Origin: Amblyornis subalaris | Lineage: Eukaryota; Chordata; Aves; Passeriformes; Ptilonorhynchidae | Reading direction: 5' to 3' | Assembly (NCBI GenBank): GCA_018881555.1 | Contig: JACAXG010000033.1 | Location: forward strand, 7,150,979 to 7,214,978 | DNA length: 64,000 bases | Part shown: in pieces, positions 15,246 to 25,200 of the stretch | Layout of the letters: the number at the start of each line of letters is the position of its first letter | Position numbering within the stretch: the first letter of the stretch is position 1 | Translations under genes and position numbers: made by a program | Notes under the pieces: model-generated | Told to the model about the DNA's origin: nothing | Database searches by the model: none | What the model saw: the letters and a program-made list of their open reading frames with translations, nothing else

Positions 15246-15339
15246 GAAAAAAAAACCAAACAACAAACCAAAACCAAAACCAACACAACCAAGCAGAACA
15301 AAAACAAACAAAGAAGAAAAAAACCACAACAAAACAAAA
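15246..15339. repeat. A/C-rich low-complexity tract without any T
   Basis: Ninety-four bases contain no T at all and only five G, made of irregular CAAA, CCAAA, CAACA and AAAAACC units. The minus strand therefore has no A across the same span. The tract is not a perfect tandem repeat. It opens spurious frames on both strands (a K/P/N/T-rich one on plus, an F/W/V-rich one on minus), neither of which is a plausible protein. Confidence 0.85.
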
Positions 15340-17984
15340 TATCAAACAACAACAAGAAAAACTATCAGAATGGTATTTTGGATTAGTATCTTTTACTGAG
15401 ATAATTTACCATTGCTTGAAGACCTATTAGCTTATCAGTTAAAGTCCATAGCATTTATGAAATAAATTGTGACCACTATTTTCTGAATAGTGCACCAGAA
15501 AACATCACACTCAGTGTTACTGTGGCTTCCCTATGTAGTTTTAAAAATGCAGACATTTATCTATCTCTCTGTTGTTACATAATATAACACTATGTGGAGA
15601 AGGATGTTTCAGAGTAGATTTTTGATGTCTGTTTCACTCCTTTAAGTTAGTTCCCAAATCAAATGCAACACAAAGAAGCAGCATCTAGAGCTTATTTGCT
15701 CAACACCACTAGAAGAGTCAAAGCACAGTGGGAAGCACAAAGGGTGGATAAACTCAAGTAAGGGTTGAGTTAGCCTTTGGAGCTGAATAATTTTGTAAAT
15801 ATGTGGAATGAATCCAGGTGTCTATCACTGACAAGCATAGCCTTCATTTTGGATGCACATACTTCTGTCTGGGAAATGTAAGGTATAGTAATTTGAAATC
15901 CATATAAACCACAAGTTTGTTTTATCAGTAGCAGAGTACCTTCAGAGGGGCCAAAGACTTAGAAATTGAACATTTATTTACTTGTTTTTCTTATCTAAAC
16001 TTTTACAGCCGTTGACTACAGTTGTAGCAGTTACATCCAAATAGGTAATTAAAATAGTTCAAACATCATTTTCTTCTTCTAAGGATAAATAGCACAGCTT
16101 AGGTGGTGGTCTTGTGTATACCCTGGAAATAGTTCTTCATCACTCAACACCCCAAATAGTTCCTAGGCATTGTCTGAAAGAGTTCATGTTGGCATAAATC
16201 AAATGTATACTAGGGACTGTACTGGCAACTGGCAAAGATCATCCTGCCTCTGGCATTGTTTTATTTAGCCCATCAGTACAGATGGAGCCATAGCATAGCT
16301 GCTCTACACAGAATTCTTGGGTTCTGTTTTATTCTGTAAATACCTCCTATACTGACTGAACCAAGAAAGCCTCACCCTGGATTTTTGGCGTTTCCTATTA
16401 TGAGAGGTGTCTTTGTTTGGTTATTTGGTGATTAATTGATATGCAATTTTAAGCAAGGAAGCTCTTCATTGTACCTGCTGCATTCAATCTGTTCAAGCTG
16501 TAACTTCTAAGTAAGCAGTAGGTTATAAGATCTGACAGTGTGACTTTAAAAGGGCACTATAACCACAGTTTAGCTTGATGAGGAGGACAGCATCCTGTTT
16601 TGCTTCACTAGCTCATGAGCCAATAATCTTTGTTCTAAATGAAGGTAATTGTTTTGGGTAGCATCTGATAGAGGACGCTAGTCCCAAGGTCAGAGAAACA
16701 AAAAGCATGTAAAACGGAATCCATCATTATATCATCATTATACCATTATATGCAGTAAGGTTAAAAAACAGCAGCCACCATCAGTAAAACAATCAAGAGG
16801 AACATTCCTGCTCTCCAATTCATTTTCCTATTACTGTCTTTGCACCTGAAAAATAAAGGCCACCATGTAGGTCTCCTGTAAAAGAAGAGGAGGAGATGAT
16901 ATGAATTTGCTCATTTTATTTAACGGTTCAAGTGAACCTTGAAAGTTGAAGATTTCGACTATATTCTCATTTGGCTTCTCTGAAACTAATGGTTTTCACC
17001 CTGCCCAAGTTGCCACTCCTTCCTTTGAGAGCAGCTATTACTGATTTCAGTCTAACAAAGCTTTCTGTCCCAACCTGTCTTTCACAGATAGAGGAAAAAA
17101 TTGTTCAGACCATCTCTCAGTCAGAGACATATTAATTACAATTATAACATGTTGAGGGAATGAAAGCTGCTTGCTAAATTCATAGTCTGCTTCAGATGTA
17201 CTTGTATTAAGACTAATCTAAGAATAATTTTTTGCCCTTCTGTGATGGAACATTGAGTTCCTTCACTTACTCAAATGTGAGCTGCCTCATTTTAACACAG
17301 AATGATAAACCACAGTATAGATATGTGCTTTCTATCTATATCCTTGATGTCATTCATCTGTTGATCAGAATAAAAGCCATCAGCCATGAAGTCTGTCTGT
17401 TCATTTTATCAGATACTCTTGAATTTGAAAATAAGATGGATATCTTACTTTATCAACCAAAGAAAAAGAAACAAGGTATGAAGTTAGATTTTTCTATTAG
17501 TCATTCTCAATATGGTGTGATAAAACCAAATTCTATTTTCATGAAAGCTCATTTTGATTTTGATTACAATGAACAGAATGATACTGTCATCCAAGCAATC
17601 TTTTACATTCAAATAACCACAGAAATGACAGAACATCGTGAAAGACAGTGACAGGAATCCCTTTTCCAAGTAGTCTTAATGCCCACAATATAGTCATAAA
17701 TATATAGTCACAAACTGGAGATGTATTCTATCCCAGTGAGTGCATGTATTCAGTCATACTACTTGTTTAGTAGTACTCTGAGCAGCAATCATAGAGACAA
17801 TATAAGTGTCAGTAAAATCTAATAACAGCACACAAACAGCAGCGGTTTAGAAAGAGCCTGTTCAGCAACTCACACACTCACAATTACAGTCTCATTTATA
17901 CACCAAATACAAATCATCTGTTTTTACAGAGCATGTTCTTGCCACATTTTTCTCATTATTCATTTCTACACAGCCTAGCTGAAG

Positions 17985-18346
17985 CAGGCTGTTCAGCCTC
18001 GAGGGCTGGGAGGGGACCTCATCAATGTGCATAAATTTATGAAAGGAGGGTGTCAAGAGGATGATGCTAAGCAATAGGTCATGAGGCAATGGACAGAAAC
18101 TGATGTACAGGAAGTTCTGGCTGCACATGATGAAGAATTTATTTACTGTGTGGGTGACCAAACACTGGAACAAATCACCCAGAGAGGTTGTGGAGTCTCT
18201 CTTACTGGAGGTGAATTCAAGAACCATCCAGACACAATCCTGTGCCATGTGCTCTGAGATGACCCTGTTTGAGCATGGAGGTTGGACCAGATGACCCATT
18301 CTGACCCACCCTTCCAACCTTACCCATTCTGTGATCCTATGATTTC
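17985..18346 (+). mobile_element. CR1 LINE fragment with 3' terminus, sense
   Basis: A 5'-truncated CR1 in forward orientation. It starts in the ORF2 tail (CTGTTCAGCCTCGAGGGCTG, then GGGGACCTCATCAATGTGCA) and runs through the GGTTGGACCAGATGACC block. It finishes with CCATTCTGTGATCCTATGAT, a decayed pair of the CR1 terminal repeats. The ORF2 relic reads TKHWNKSPREVVES, matching the conserved end of the CR1 polymerase protein, but the element is short and cannot be active. A 162-codon minus-strand frame crosses it and is an antisense shadow. Confidence 0.92.
18103..18294 (+). pseudogene. CR1 ORF2 C-terminal relic
   Basis: The open frame contains FTVWVTKHWNKSPREVVES, the decayed form of the block that closes the CR1 ORF2 endonuclease/reverse-transcriptase protein. 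About one percent of the usual polyprotein's catalytic content remains: neither the endonuclease nor the reverse-transcriptase motifs are present. It is a fossil inside the CR1 fragment rather than an expressed gene. Confidence 0.75.
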
Positions 18347-20066
18347 CATAAGTCTTTGATAAGATATTTACTGAGTTCAATTCACTTCACATGCAATTAT
18401 TGACTAGTTCTGGTAGTAAAACCACAGAACTGTCATTTTCATATGCTACTGTGGAAATTATTCTTAATGTCTAGCTGCATCCTCAGGTGTTTAATTATGT
18501 TGACTGGGCAGCTGTGAAATGCTCATTTAAGCCCTAATTTGTTTGTAACCCAGCTATAATGCTTCATTGAAGTACAAAACTGTGAAAATACTCTGAATTT
18601 CCTAACATCAGACAAATGACTGCCACCTAAGAGCTTGTAGTAGTATATATGAGATTAAGGTATCTGTTTCAGAAGAGTGAATGGTAGAGAGCATGCCAGC
18701 TCTTCACAAGAACACATTATGTGGCACATCTCTATGCTTCATGTCAACTACCCAGAACTTCCTCTCTGACATGACAGCGAAATTCAAGGGTCTTACTTCT
18801 ACATCTGATAGAGGACTTTCTGGAAAAAACGTCTTTTGCTGAATTTAGTGTATCAGAACTTGAGCTTCTCATGGAAGCATATCAGTTCTGGTAAAGCTTT
18901 CAGCAGGTCAATTTCAATTAAATTTCAATTAAAGCAGACATTAATTACAGAAATAATTCTGTTTAGAGAAAACGAAGAGAACACTATAAAATTCAGTAAT
19001 TTTAGTATTTATGGGTTTGGATATAAATTGTTCTTGCTTTTGATCCACAGATATTTGAACTTTTCAATACCATTTCTTCAGTTCCTGTTCCGAAAAAACC
19101 CCAAACAAATCCCACACCATGATCACAAATCACCCAGTCAAAACCATTTATCTGTAGAGAAGAAAATTGGAACACCAGACAACAGCAATACAAGGCCCAC
19201 AATATGACTTTGAATGAACATATGCAGTGTTCCAGAAGGCAGTTTGAAACTAAGCCTTCAGAAGAAGAAATTCCAGCCATTATTTGATCACTTGTAATTT
19301 TCTTCTTTGTTAAGCAGAAGTTAAGGGTGTGAAAGAACTTTCTAATTGCATTTTCCACTCCCACTTTATTTCCTGCAAACATGCTAGATAGGAACATAAA
19401 AGGAATCTGTATCTTTAAAATTGAACTTGCTCTTTTTTGAGGAAACTATTTCAAGAAATGCCAGTTTCTATCGCTGCCAGTTCCTCAAACATATGCTCAA
19501 AGACTACCGGAAGACTGTCTTCAGAGACAGGCTAACAATCATAAAATGATGCTGCAAAGTACCCACTTGTGTTTAAACACGCAAACAGTCATTATACATA
19601 CTTTCTGACTGTGGTTCATAATATCTGTTGGTTTCTGAGCAAAATTGTAGCCAGTTAATAACACATTCATTCTTTATAATATGAAAACCCAGATGGGAGA
19701 AGGTTTCTCTCAGTGATGATTGCCATTGTGTGCTTATTAAGTATCGCAGAAAAAAATTCATTAATCAAAACATAATTTGACAAATTCTTGATTATACCAA
19801 TATGACTAATTGGAAAATAACAGTCATTGAGGAAAAAAGGTACAGATTTAGAATATGACTTTGCATATTTGATTGTGGTTAATAACAAGCTCAATACAAA
19901 ATCAAAATACAGGCTTTGGAAAGATAGATAATTTGTGTTAGACTGCATGAAAAGCAAAGGTATGTTATGATAAACAGTGATAATCTATTAGTCAACACTG
20001 AATAATCATAATTTTCTCTCTTCAGAGATATGCGTCATAACTTCAAATGCTTGAGCAAGAGACTTT
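18347..20066. other. Unassigned non-coding sequence
   Basis: No gene or transposon is recognised. An 11-bp unit (AATTTCAATTA) is tandemly duplicated at about 18910-18931. Two overlapping open frames around 18836-19397 on opposite strands have no recognisable content. Confidence 0.55.
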
Positions 20067-20450
20067 GCAAGTGTTGTGGGTTGACCCTCTCTAGTTGCCA
20101 GATGCCCACCAAAGGTGTTCTATCACTCCCCTTCTCAGCTGGACAGGAGAGAGAAAATATATTTAAAGGCTTGAGGGTCAGGATAAGGACAGAGAGAGAT
20201 CAATCACCAGTTACTGTCATGAGCAAGACTCAACTTGGGGAAATTAATTTTAACAACAATTAAATCAGATTAGGAAATGAAAAATAAAATGAAATCTTGT
20301 CACACCTTTCCCCCATCCTCCCTTCTTCCCAGGCTCAACCTCATTCCTTATTTTTCCTAATTCATCCCCCGAGCAGCACAGGGGAGAAGGAAATGAAGAC
20401 TGTGGTCAGTTCATCACAGCTTGTCTCTGTCATTTCTTCCTCCTTAGACG

Positions 20451-20641
20451 GAGGACTCCTCACATTCTTCCCCTGCTCCAGTGTGGGGTCCCTTCCATGG
20501 GGGAGGACTCCTCACATTCTTCCCCTGCTCCAGTGTGGGGTCCCNCTCACATTCTTCCCCTGCTCCAGTGTGGGGTCCCTTCCATGGGGGAGGACTCCTC
20601 ACATTCTTCCCCTGCTCCAGTGTGGGGTCCCTTCCATGGGA
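20451..20641. repeat. 52-bp tandem repeat (about 3.7 copies) inside the LTR, broken by an N
   Basis: Copies start with GAGGACTCCTCACATTCTTC at 20451, 20503 and 20590, with a partial copy beginning right after the N at 20545. Each runs through CCAGTGTGGGGTCCCTTCCA. The copies are virtually identical, whereas the rest of the LTR is diverged, so this is either a recent local expansion or an assembly duplication around the gap. The N at 20545 breaks the phase: copy 3 would have to start at 20538, before the N. Confidence 0.93.
20545..20545. other. Single N inside the tandem array
   Basis: The N falls exactly where tandem copy 2 breaks off and a shifted partial copy resumes, which suggests a contig join with overlapping ends rather than an ambiguous base. 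Confidence 0.85.
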
Positions 20642-21015
20642 GACAGACCTTCATGAACTTCTCCAATGTAAGTCCTTCCCATGGGCTGCAGTTCTTCACA
20701 AACTTCTCCAGTGTGGGTCCCTACTACAGGCTGCGGTCCTTCAGGAATGGGCTGTTCCAGCGTGGGTCCCCCATGGGGTCAAAACTCCTGCCAGCAAACA
20801 TGCTCCAGTGCAGGCTCCTCTCTCGATGGGGCCACAGGTCCTGCCAGGAGCCTGCTCCACCGTGGGCTTCCCATGGATTCACAACCTCCTTTGGGCACTA
20901 GCCTGATACGGTGTGGGATCCTCCACAGGCTACAGGTGGATCTCTGCTCCCCCATGGACCCCCCTGGACTGCAGGGGGACTGCCTGCTGCACCACGGGCT
21001 GCAGGGGAATCTCAA
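20642..21015. repeat. Degenerate ~50-bp repeat units forming the LTR body
   Basis: Beyond the exact 52-bp copies, a core like CTCCAGTGTGGGTCC followed by CCCATGGG-type sequence recurs every 45-50 bases (near 20661, 20706, 20755, 20804, 20856 and 20905). The region is thus an old minisatellite that is part of the LTR family itself, with the 52-bp array at its left end the most recent growth. The repeated GTGGGTCCC units keep several frames open on both strands; none is a gene. Confidence 0.75.
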
Positions 21016-21740
21016 TCCCAGCACCTGGAGCACCTCTTCCCCCTTCTTTGCCATCCTTGGTGTCTGCAGGACTGTTTCTCTCACATGTTCTCACTTCTTT
21101 GTCCACGCTGCTCTTGCACAGCAGTTTTTTGCCCCTTGTTAAATCTGCTATCCCAGAGGTGATAACACCATTGATGGGTTTGGCCTCAGCCAGCAGCAGA
21201 TCCATCCTGGAGTCAGCTGGCATTGTCTCTATTGAAAATGGGGGAAGCTTCTAGCAGCTTCTCACAGAAGCCATCCCGTAACTCCCTCACTACCAAAACT
21301 TTGTCACTCAAACACAATACAGCAAGATATTGCTTCAAAGGTTAATTGTTTTCCAAGTGTTATTCACAATGACGTTATTTCTGCATGCCCCTACTGATAC
21401 ACACCGTTAAAGTAATTTTATTTTTTCATTAAATTTGTAGAGATAAAATTGTCTATTTTCAATTGAAGAGTTTTCATTATTGTCTGCAGATTTGAAAAAG
21501 TGTTCCTTTGGTGTACTTTAAAGTAATAGGCAAGGGATTGCATTGCTACTTTAGCTCCTAGAGTACTTTGACTCTGATGGTAAAACACAGTTTATTTGAA
21601 GGCTATGAGAAAAAAGTGATTTAAAACACTCTAAAAAAGAAAACTATTAATTGAATTGTGTAAGAAATTTATCAGCAAAATTGTCTCAAATTTATTGAGA
21701 GAGTAATTGTGCATTCTGCCATTTGACCTGATGATATTTT

Positions 21741-22235
21741 CATAGAATCATAGAATAGAAAGAATATCCTGAGTTGGAAGGGATCCATGAGGATCATCAA
21801 GTCCAACTCCTGGCCCTGTGCAGGACAGTTCCAAGAATCACACCATGTGCCCAAGAGCATTGTCCAAACACTTCTCGAACTCAGACAGGCTTGGTGCTGT
21901 GACCACTTCCCTGGGGAGCCTGTTCCTGTGTCCAGCCACCCTCTGGGTGGAAAACCTTTTCCTAATATCCAACCAAAACCTCCCCTGAGACAGGCCATTC
22001 AGGCCATTCCCATGGGTCCTATCACTGATTGCCAGAAAGAAGAGATCAGTGCCTTCCCCTCCACTTCCCTCACAAGAAAGTTGCAGACTGCAATGAGGTC
22101 TCTCCTCAGTCTCCTCTTCTCCAGGCTGAACAAGTCAAATGACCTCAGCCTCTCCTTGTATGGCTTTCTATCTAAGCCCTTAACCATCTTCAGAGTCCTC
22201 CTTTGGGCACTTTCTAATAGCTCTCTAATATAAGG
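21741..22235 (-). mobile_element. CR1 LINE fragment with intact 3' octamers, antisense
   Basis: The plus strand begins CATAGAATCATAGAATAGAA, the reverse complement of the CR1 terminal ATTCTATG repeats, then GAGTTGGAAGGGATCCATGA and AGTCCAACTCCTGGCCCTG. It continues through CACTTCCCTGGGGAGCCTGT and TCCTCTTCTCCAGGCTGAAC to CTTCAGAGTCCTCCTTTGGG. This is about 495 bases of the ORF2 tail and 3' UTR, 5'-truncated. It belongs to a CR1 subfamily different from the copy at 8431, since its tail block carries CTGGCCCTGTGCAGGACA. The long plus-strand frame over it (148 codons) is antisense and meaningless. Confidence 0.94.
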
Positions 22236-25200
22236 AAACCCTTTCTAAGTCCTAGAGAAAGAAAATACAGATACGTTCTCAGAGCTGCACAGCTACATTT
22301 AAGTTTGTTGTGTCATGTGGCAATAGAACATTTCTGGGAAAATAAGCAGAAAGCCACAGGAAGAAAGGTGAAAATATTTTGCTTCCTTTCACTCTCTTAT
22401 CATCTCACAAATATGATCTCATTTACTACTTTCTTACATTTCATCCAGAAAAATAATGATTATTTCCAGTCATAGATTATGAAAGTCATTAAATTAACAT
22501 ATGTTCATGTTATGCTTTTAGTCTCTGTAATCCATAAAAACAATTCATTCTCCAGTGTTGTTTGGGATCAATTAGAAAAACGGCAACTTAATTTTGTTTA
22601 CATTTTCCTGTGCTTTGCAAGCATTTCTAGCGTGGAAAAAGTGGAAAGCTGTGAAAGGATTAAAGTTTGGTGAAAAATATACGTGGTTAAAATTTTCTAA
22701 TTTGCATTTTTTTTGTATTTTTATGACTATTATATGAGGTTATGGAGCCCAATTAGCTTGGCTTTTCACCAAAAAAGCCCCCACAGTAGCCTAAAATCAA
22801 AAGAGAATCAGACTTGTGGCAATGGGGCCCAAACAATGCTATCAGGTTGGTTCACTGAAAAACTAGAATCATTTTCATAACTTTTTACTGTGTCTCTCAA
22901 CTTTCTTCACCTTTTCTTTTCTGCTTTTTTCTCTATTTTTTCAACATGTTTCTAAGTACTATCACAGGCCACACAGAGGAATGTTTCATACAGAAGAAAA
23001 AATAATTGTTAGTTAAGTATATCAACTGCCCCAATATGCTGCAGTCTCTGTGGTAGGTTGGCCTGCCTTAAAATGACCTCATTCAAAAGATGTCAAAAAC
23101 CAGAAGGTTTGAATTGGTAAGTTCTTCAGCAACTAAAAAATTATTATTCCATGTAGCAACATGAAAAGAGTTGGAGCTGTATTTCATATGACCTCACTTA
23201 GCCTTGGTTTTTTTGCTTAAATATGGGATCCACAAGTACTCTTCAGAAATCCAGTTTATTTTAAATCTTCATTGTGAACTTGATTTTAAGCAAAATGCAA
23301 CCTAACAAAAGATTTGTTACAATGAAAGGTCAGCCCGAAGCATGTGCATAAAAAGTCAGTGTTCTATGAAAAATCTGTTACTAACATTAATAAATTGGAC
23401 TAATTTGAAGATGTAGGGCCTGTATAATTGTTCATGTAATGTATATGCATTTTCTAACAAATAGGCACAACAATTGTGATATGCCTGAACTGTGAGCACT
23501 GGAGAGCACATGTAGGTAACTACATATGTGTGAGCAAACACAGTTGTCTGTACAAGAGCCCAGTATCGGGACTTTGGGGGTTTTTGTCTTTTTTTAATTT
23601 ATTTTTTAATTTGTAGATGCCTATAATTATGAATAGACTTCATTCTGGGCATTAAGAACCCTCCACCTTTTATTGTTGAACAGTACTTCTATATCCAAAA
23701 CAGTACTTGTATAAATGCTAGCCTTGTTTAAATTATTTTATAATGAAATGTCTTCTGGAGAAGCTTTTCAGTTGAACATCCAGAGTCAGAAAATCACAAT
23801 ATTTATGCATATAAAAATGATTTGGTCATGATGTTTTCTCTATGTAATGTTCAGATGATGTGCTTTTTCCCTTGATTGCCACAGAGGTTTGAGGGACAGG
23901 CTGGCTCTTATATATCAAATTAATTGTTTGGATGACTACACAAAACATATTAAAAAGTGTAAGGAAAGAGAGTGTCATTAATTATAAGGATTAAAGTTTC
24001 AGAGGAATTGACTGCATTACTGTGGATTATCAAAGGCTTTCTTTTACTTTGAAAAGGGTTCTCATTTGCCACTGGAAAACAGAACTTGTAATACTTTCCC
24101 AGTTCATAGAGTAATTTTTAAAATTAAAAAAAAAAAGGATGGTAGGTTGCATGAGGTTTGGATACTATGTTTTGGAGGTTTTGGAGGTACATAAAATGTG
24201 CAGAATTAAACAACTATATTTCATTTGAAAACCTAACATATAATAGAATTTTGCATGCAACTTTGCAAATAATTTAAAAAGCATAATATTGTTAATTATT
24301 TGATAAATTCATGCTAATGAATGAAAAATATTTTGAAACACATTATGAGATCTCTAGCCCAAAACTGACCAGTTATTGCAGCTATAATACTGATAGAATT
24401 GCCATTATTAACACAAAAAGTACTTCCATCAAGAATTTGCTGTATTTATTTATTTTTTTAATTTTATTTTGACTAAAACCAGAGAACAAAAATTACATTA
24501 CCAAAAATATTTTACGAATTTTTTGGTTTTTAATTTCAAAACCACTCGCTTTTCAGTATATGAAAAAAGTCTATTGTTTTTAAAGTATTTTAAAATTTGA
24601 AATGTATTTTAATAAAGTCCTGAAAATGAATACTTTAGTTCAGATATTTTGACAGAATTTTTTGCTTCAGATTATTTCCTTTTTTTCCGTAAGACTTTTT
24701 TGTGAAAAGAAGCTTCCTTCACTTACCATACAGGTCCTTCACTTATGATCAGAACATTGAAAACCAAAGCTCATTTTTCCCGGAGTTACAGCAAAGAAAG
24801 TTGGCAGTGGCTGTGGAGCACATTTACCTGGTTCTGAACAATCAAATGAAGGCACACAGAGAGATCAGTCAAATATCTTTGCTACTCATTTCATTGCTAC
24901 AGGAGAGGGAAAGATGATTTGGGTGTTTGTTTGTTTGGTTGGTTTTTTGTAGATAGGGAAAGAGTTTGGTTGTCACCTCTTTCTTAATTTCTGAAGATCT
25001 GCAGATCCAAAAAAAATGAACATCTAATAATAATTGTCTTATGGTGGCTATGTTTTTAATGTTAAGCCAATTACTTACTAAAACTGTGAATTTTTAATTA
25101 TTCAGGTGGATAATCTGATTTACAGAATAGGATTTTTTTTCTGATTAAATCTTTGGTCACTTATTTCTTAAGTAAATCTGTACAGAATGATGTAGTTTAA

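Larger units (their letters stand above)
8721..17984. other. Unassigned AT-rich non-coding sequence
   Basis: About 9 kb in which I see no gene and no identifiable transposon. It contains a (GTTT)n run at 9907-9923 and a strongly strand-asymmetric A/C tract at 15246-15339. A 139-codon frame at 17232-17651 has no recognisable domain, is flanked by no convincing splice signals, and looks like chance openness. Runs of T or A are scattered throughout. Confidence 0.55.
20072..21321 (-). mobile_element. Solo LTR of an avian endogenous retrovirus (ERVL-like), 1,250 bp, antisense
   Basis: On the plus strand the element starts TGTTGTGGGTTGACC and ends CAAACACAATACA, so it has the TG...CA ends of retroviral LTRs. 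It is flanked by a perfect 5-bp direct repeat GCAAG at 20067-20071 and 21322-21326, the expected target-site duplication. From memory the sequence matches a long LTR family common in neoavian genomes, whose sense strand begins TGTATTGGGTTTG, so this copy is inserted in reverse. A 5-bp duplication fits the ERVL/class III-like group, which is inference. No gag, pol or env sequence lies next to it, so LTR-LTR recombination has removed the rest. A TTTAAATATATT stretch about 90 bases from the sense 3' end could be an old TATA region. CpG sites are largely decayed. Confidence 0.9.

Noticed and set aside
14965..15399. 126-codon minus and 94-codon plus frames
   Set aside because: Both depend on the T-free A/C tract, giving F/W/V or K/P/N/T runs with no family resemblance.
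17232..17651. 139-codon open frame, plus strand
   Set aside because: No domain or signal that I recognise, composition like AT-rich random translation, no supporting splice or promoter context, and another frame open on the opposite strand.
17892..18380. 162-codon open frame, minus strand (longest in the window)
   Set aside because: It runs antisense across a CR1 3' end; the meaningful relic is on the plus strand.
20297..21254. Several overlapping frames of 80-153 codons on both strands
   Set aside because: All lie in the solo LTR and are kept open by its GTGGGTCCC minisatellite units.
21787..22233. 148-codon plus-strand frame
   Set aside because: Antisense to a CR1 copy; sense reading of the element is on the minus strand and is broken.
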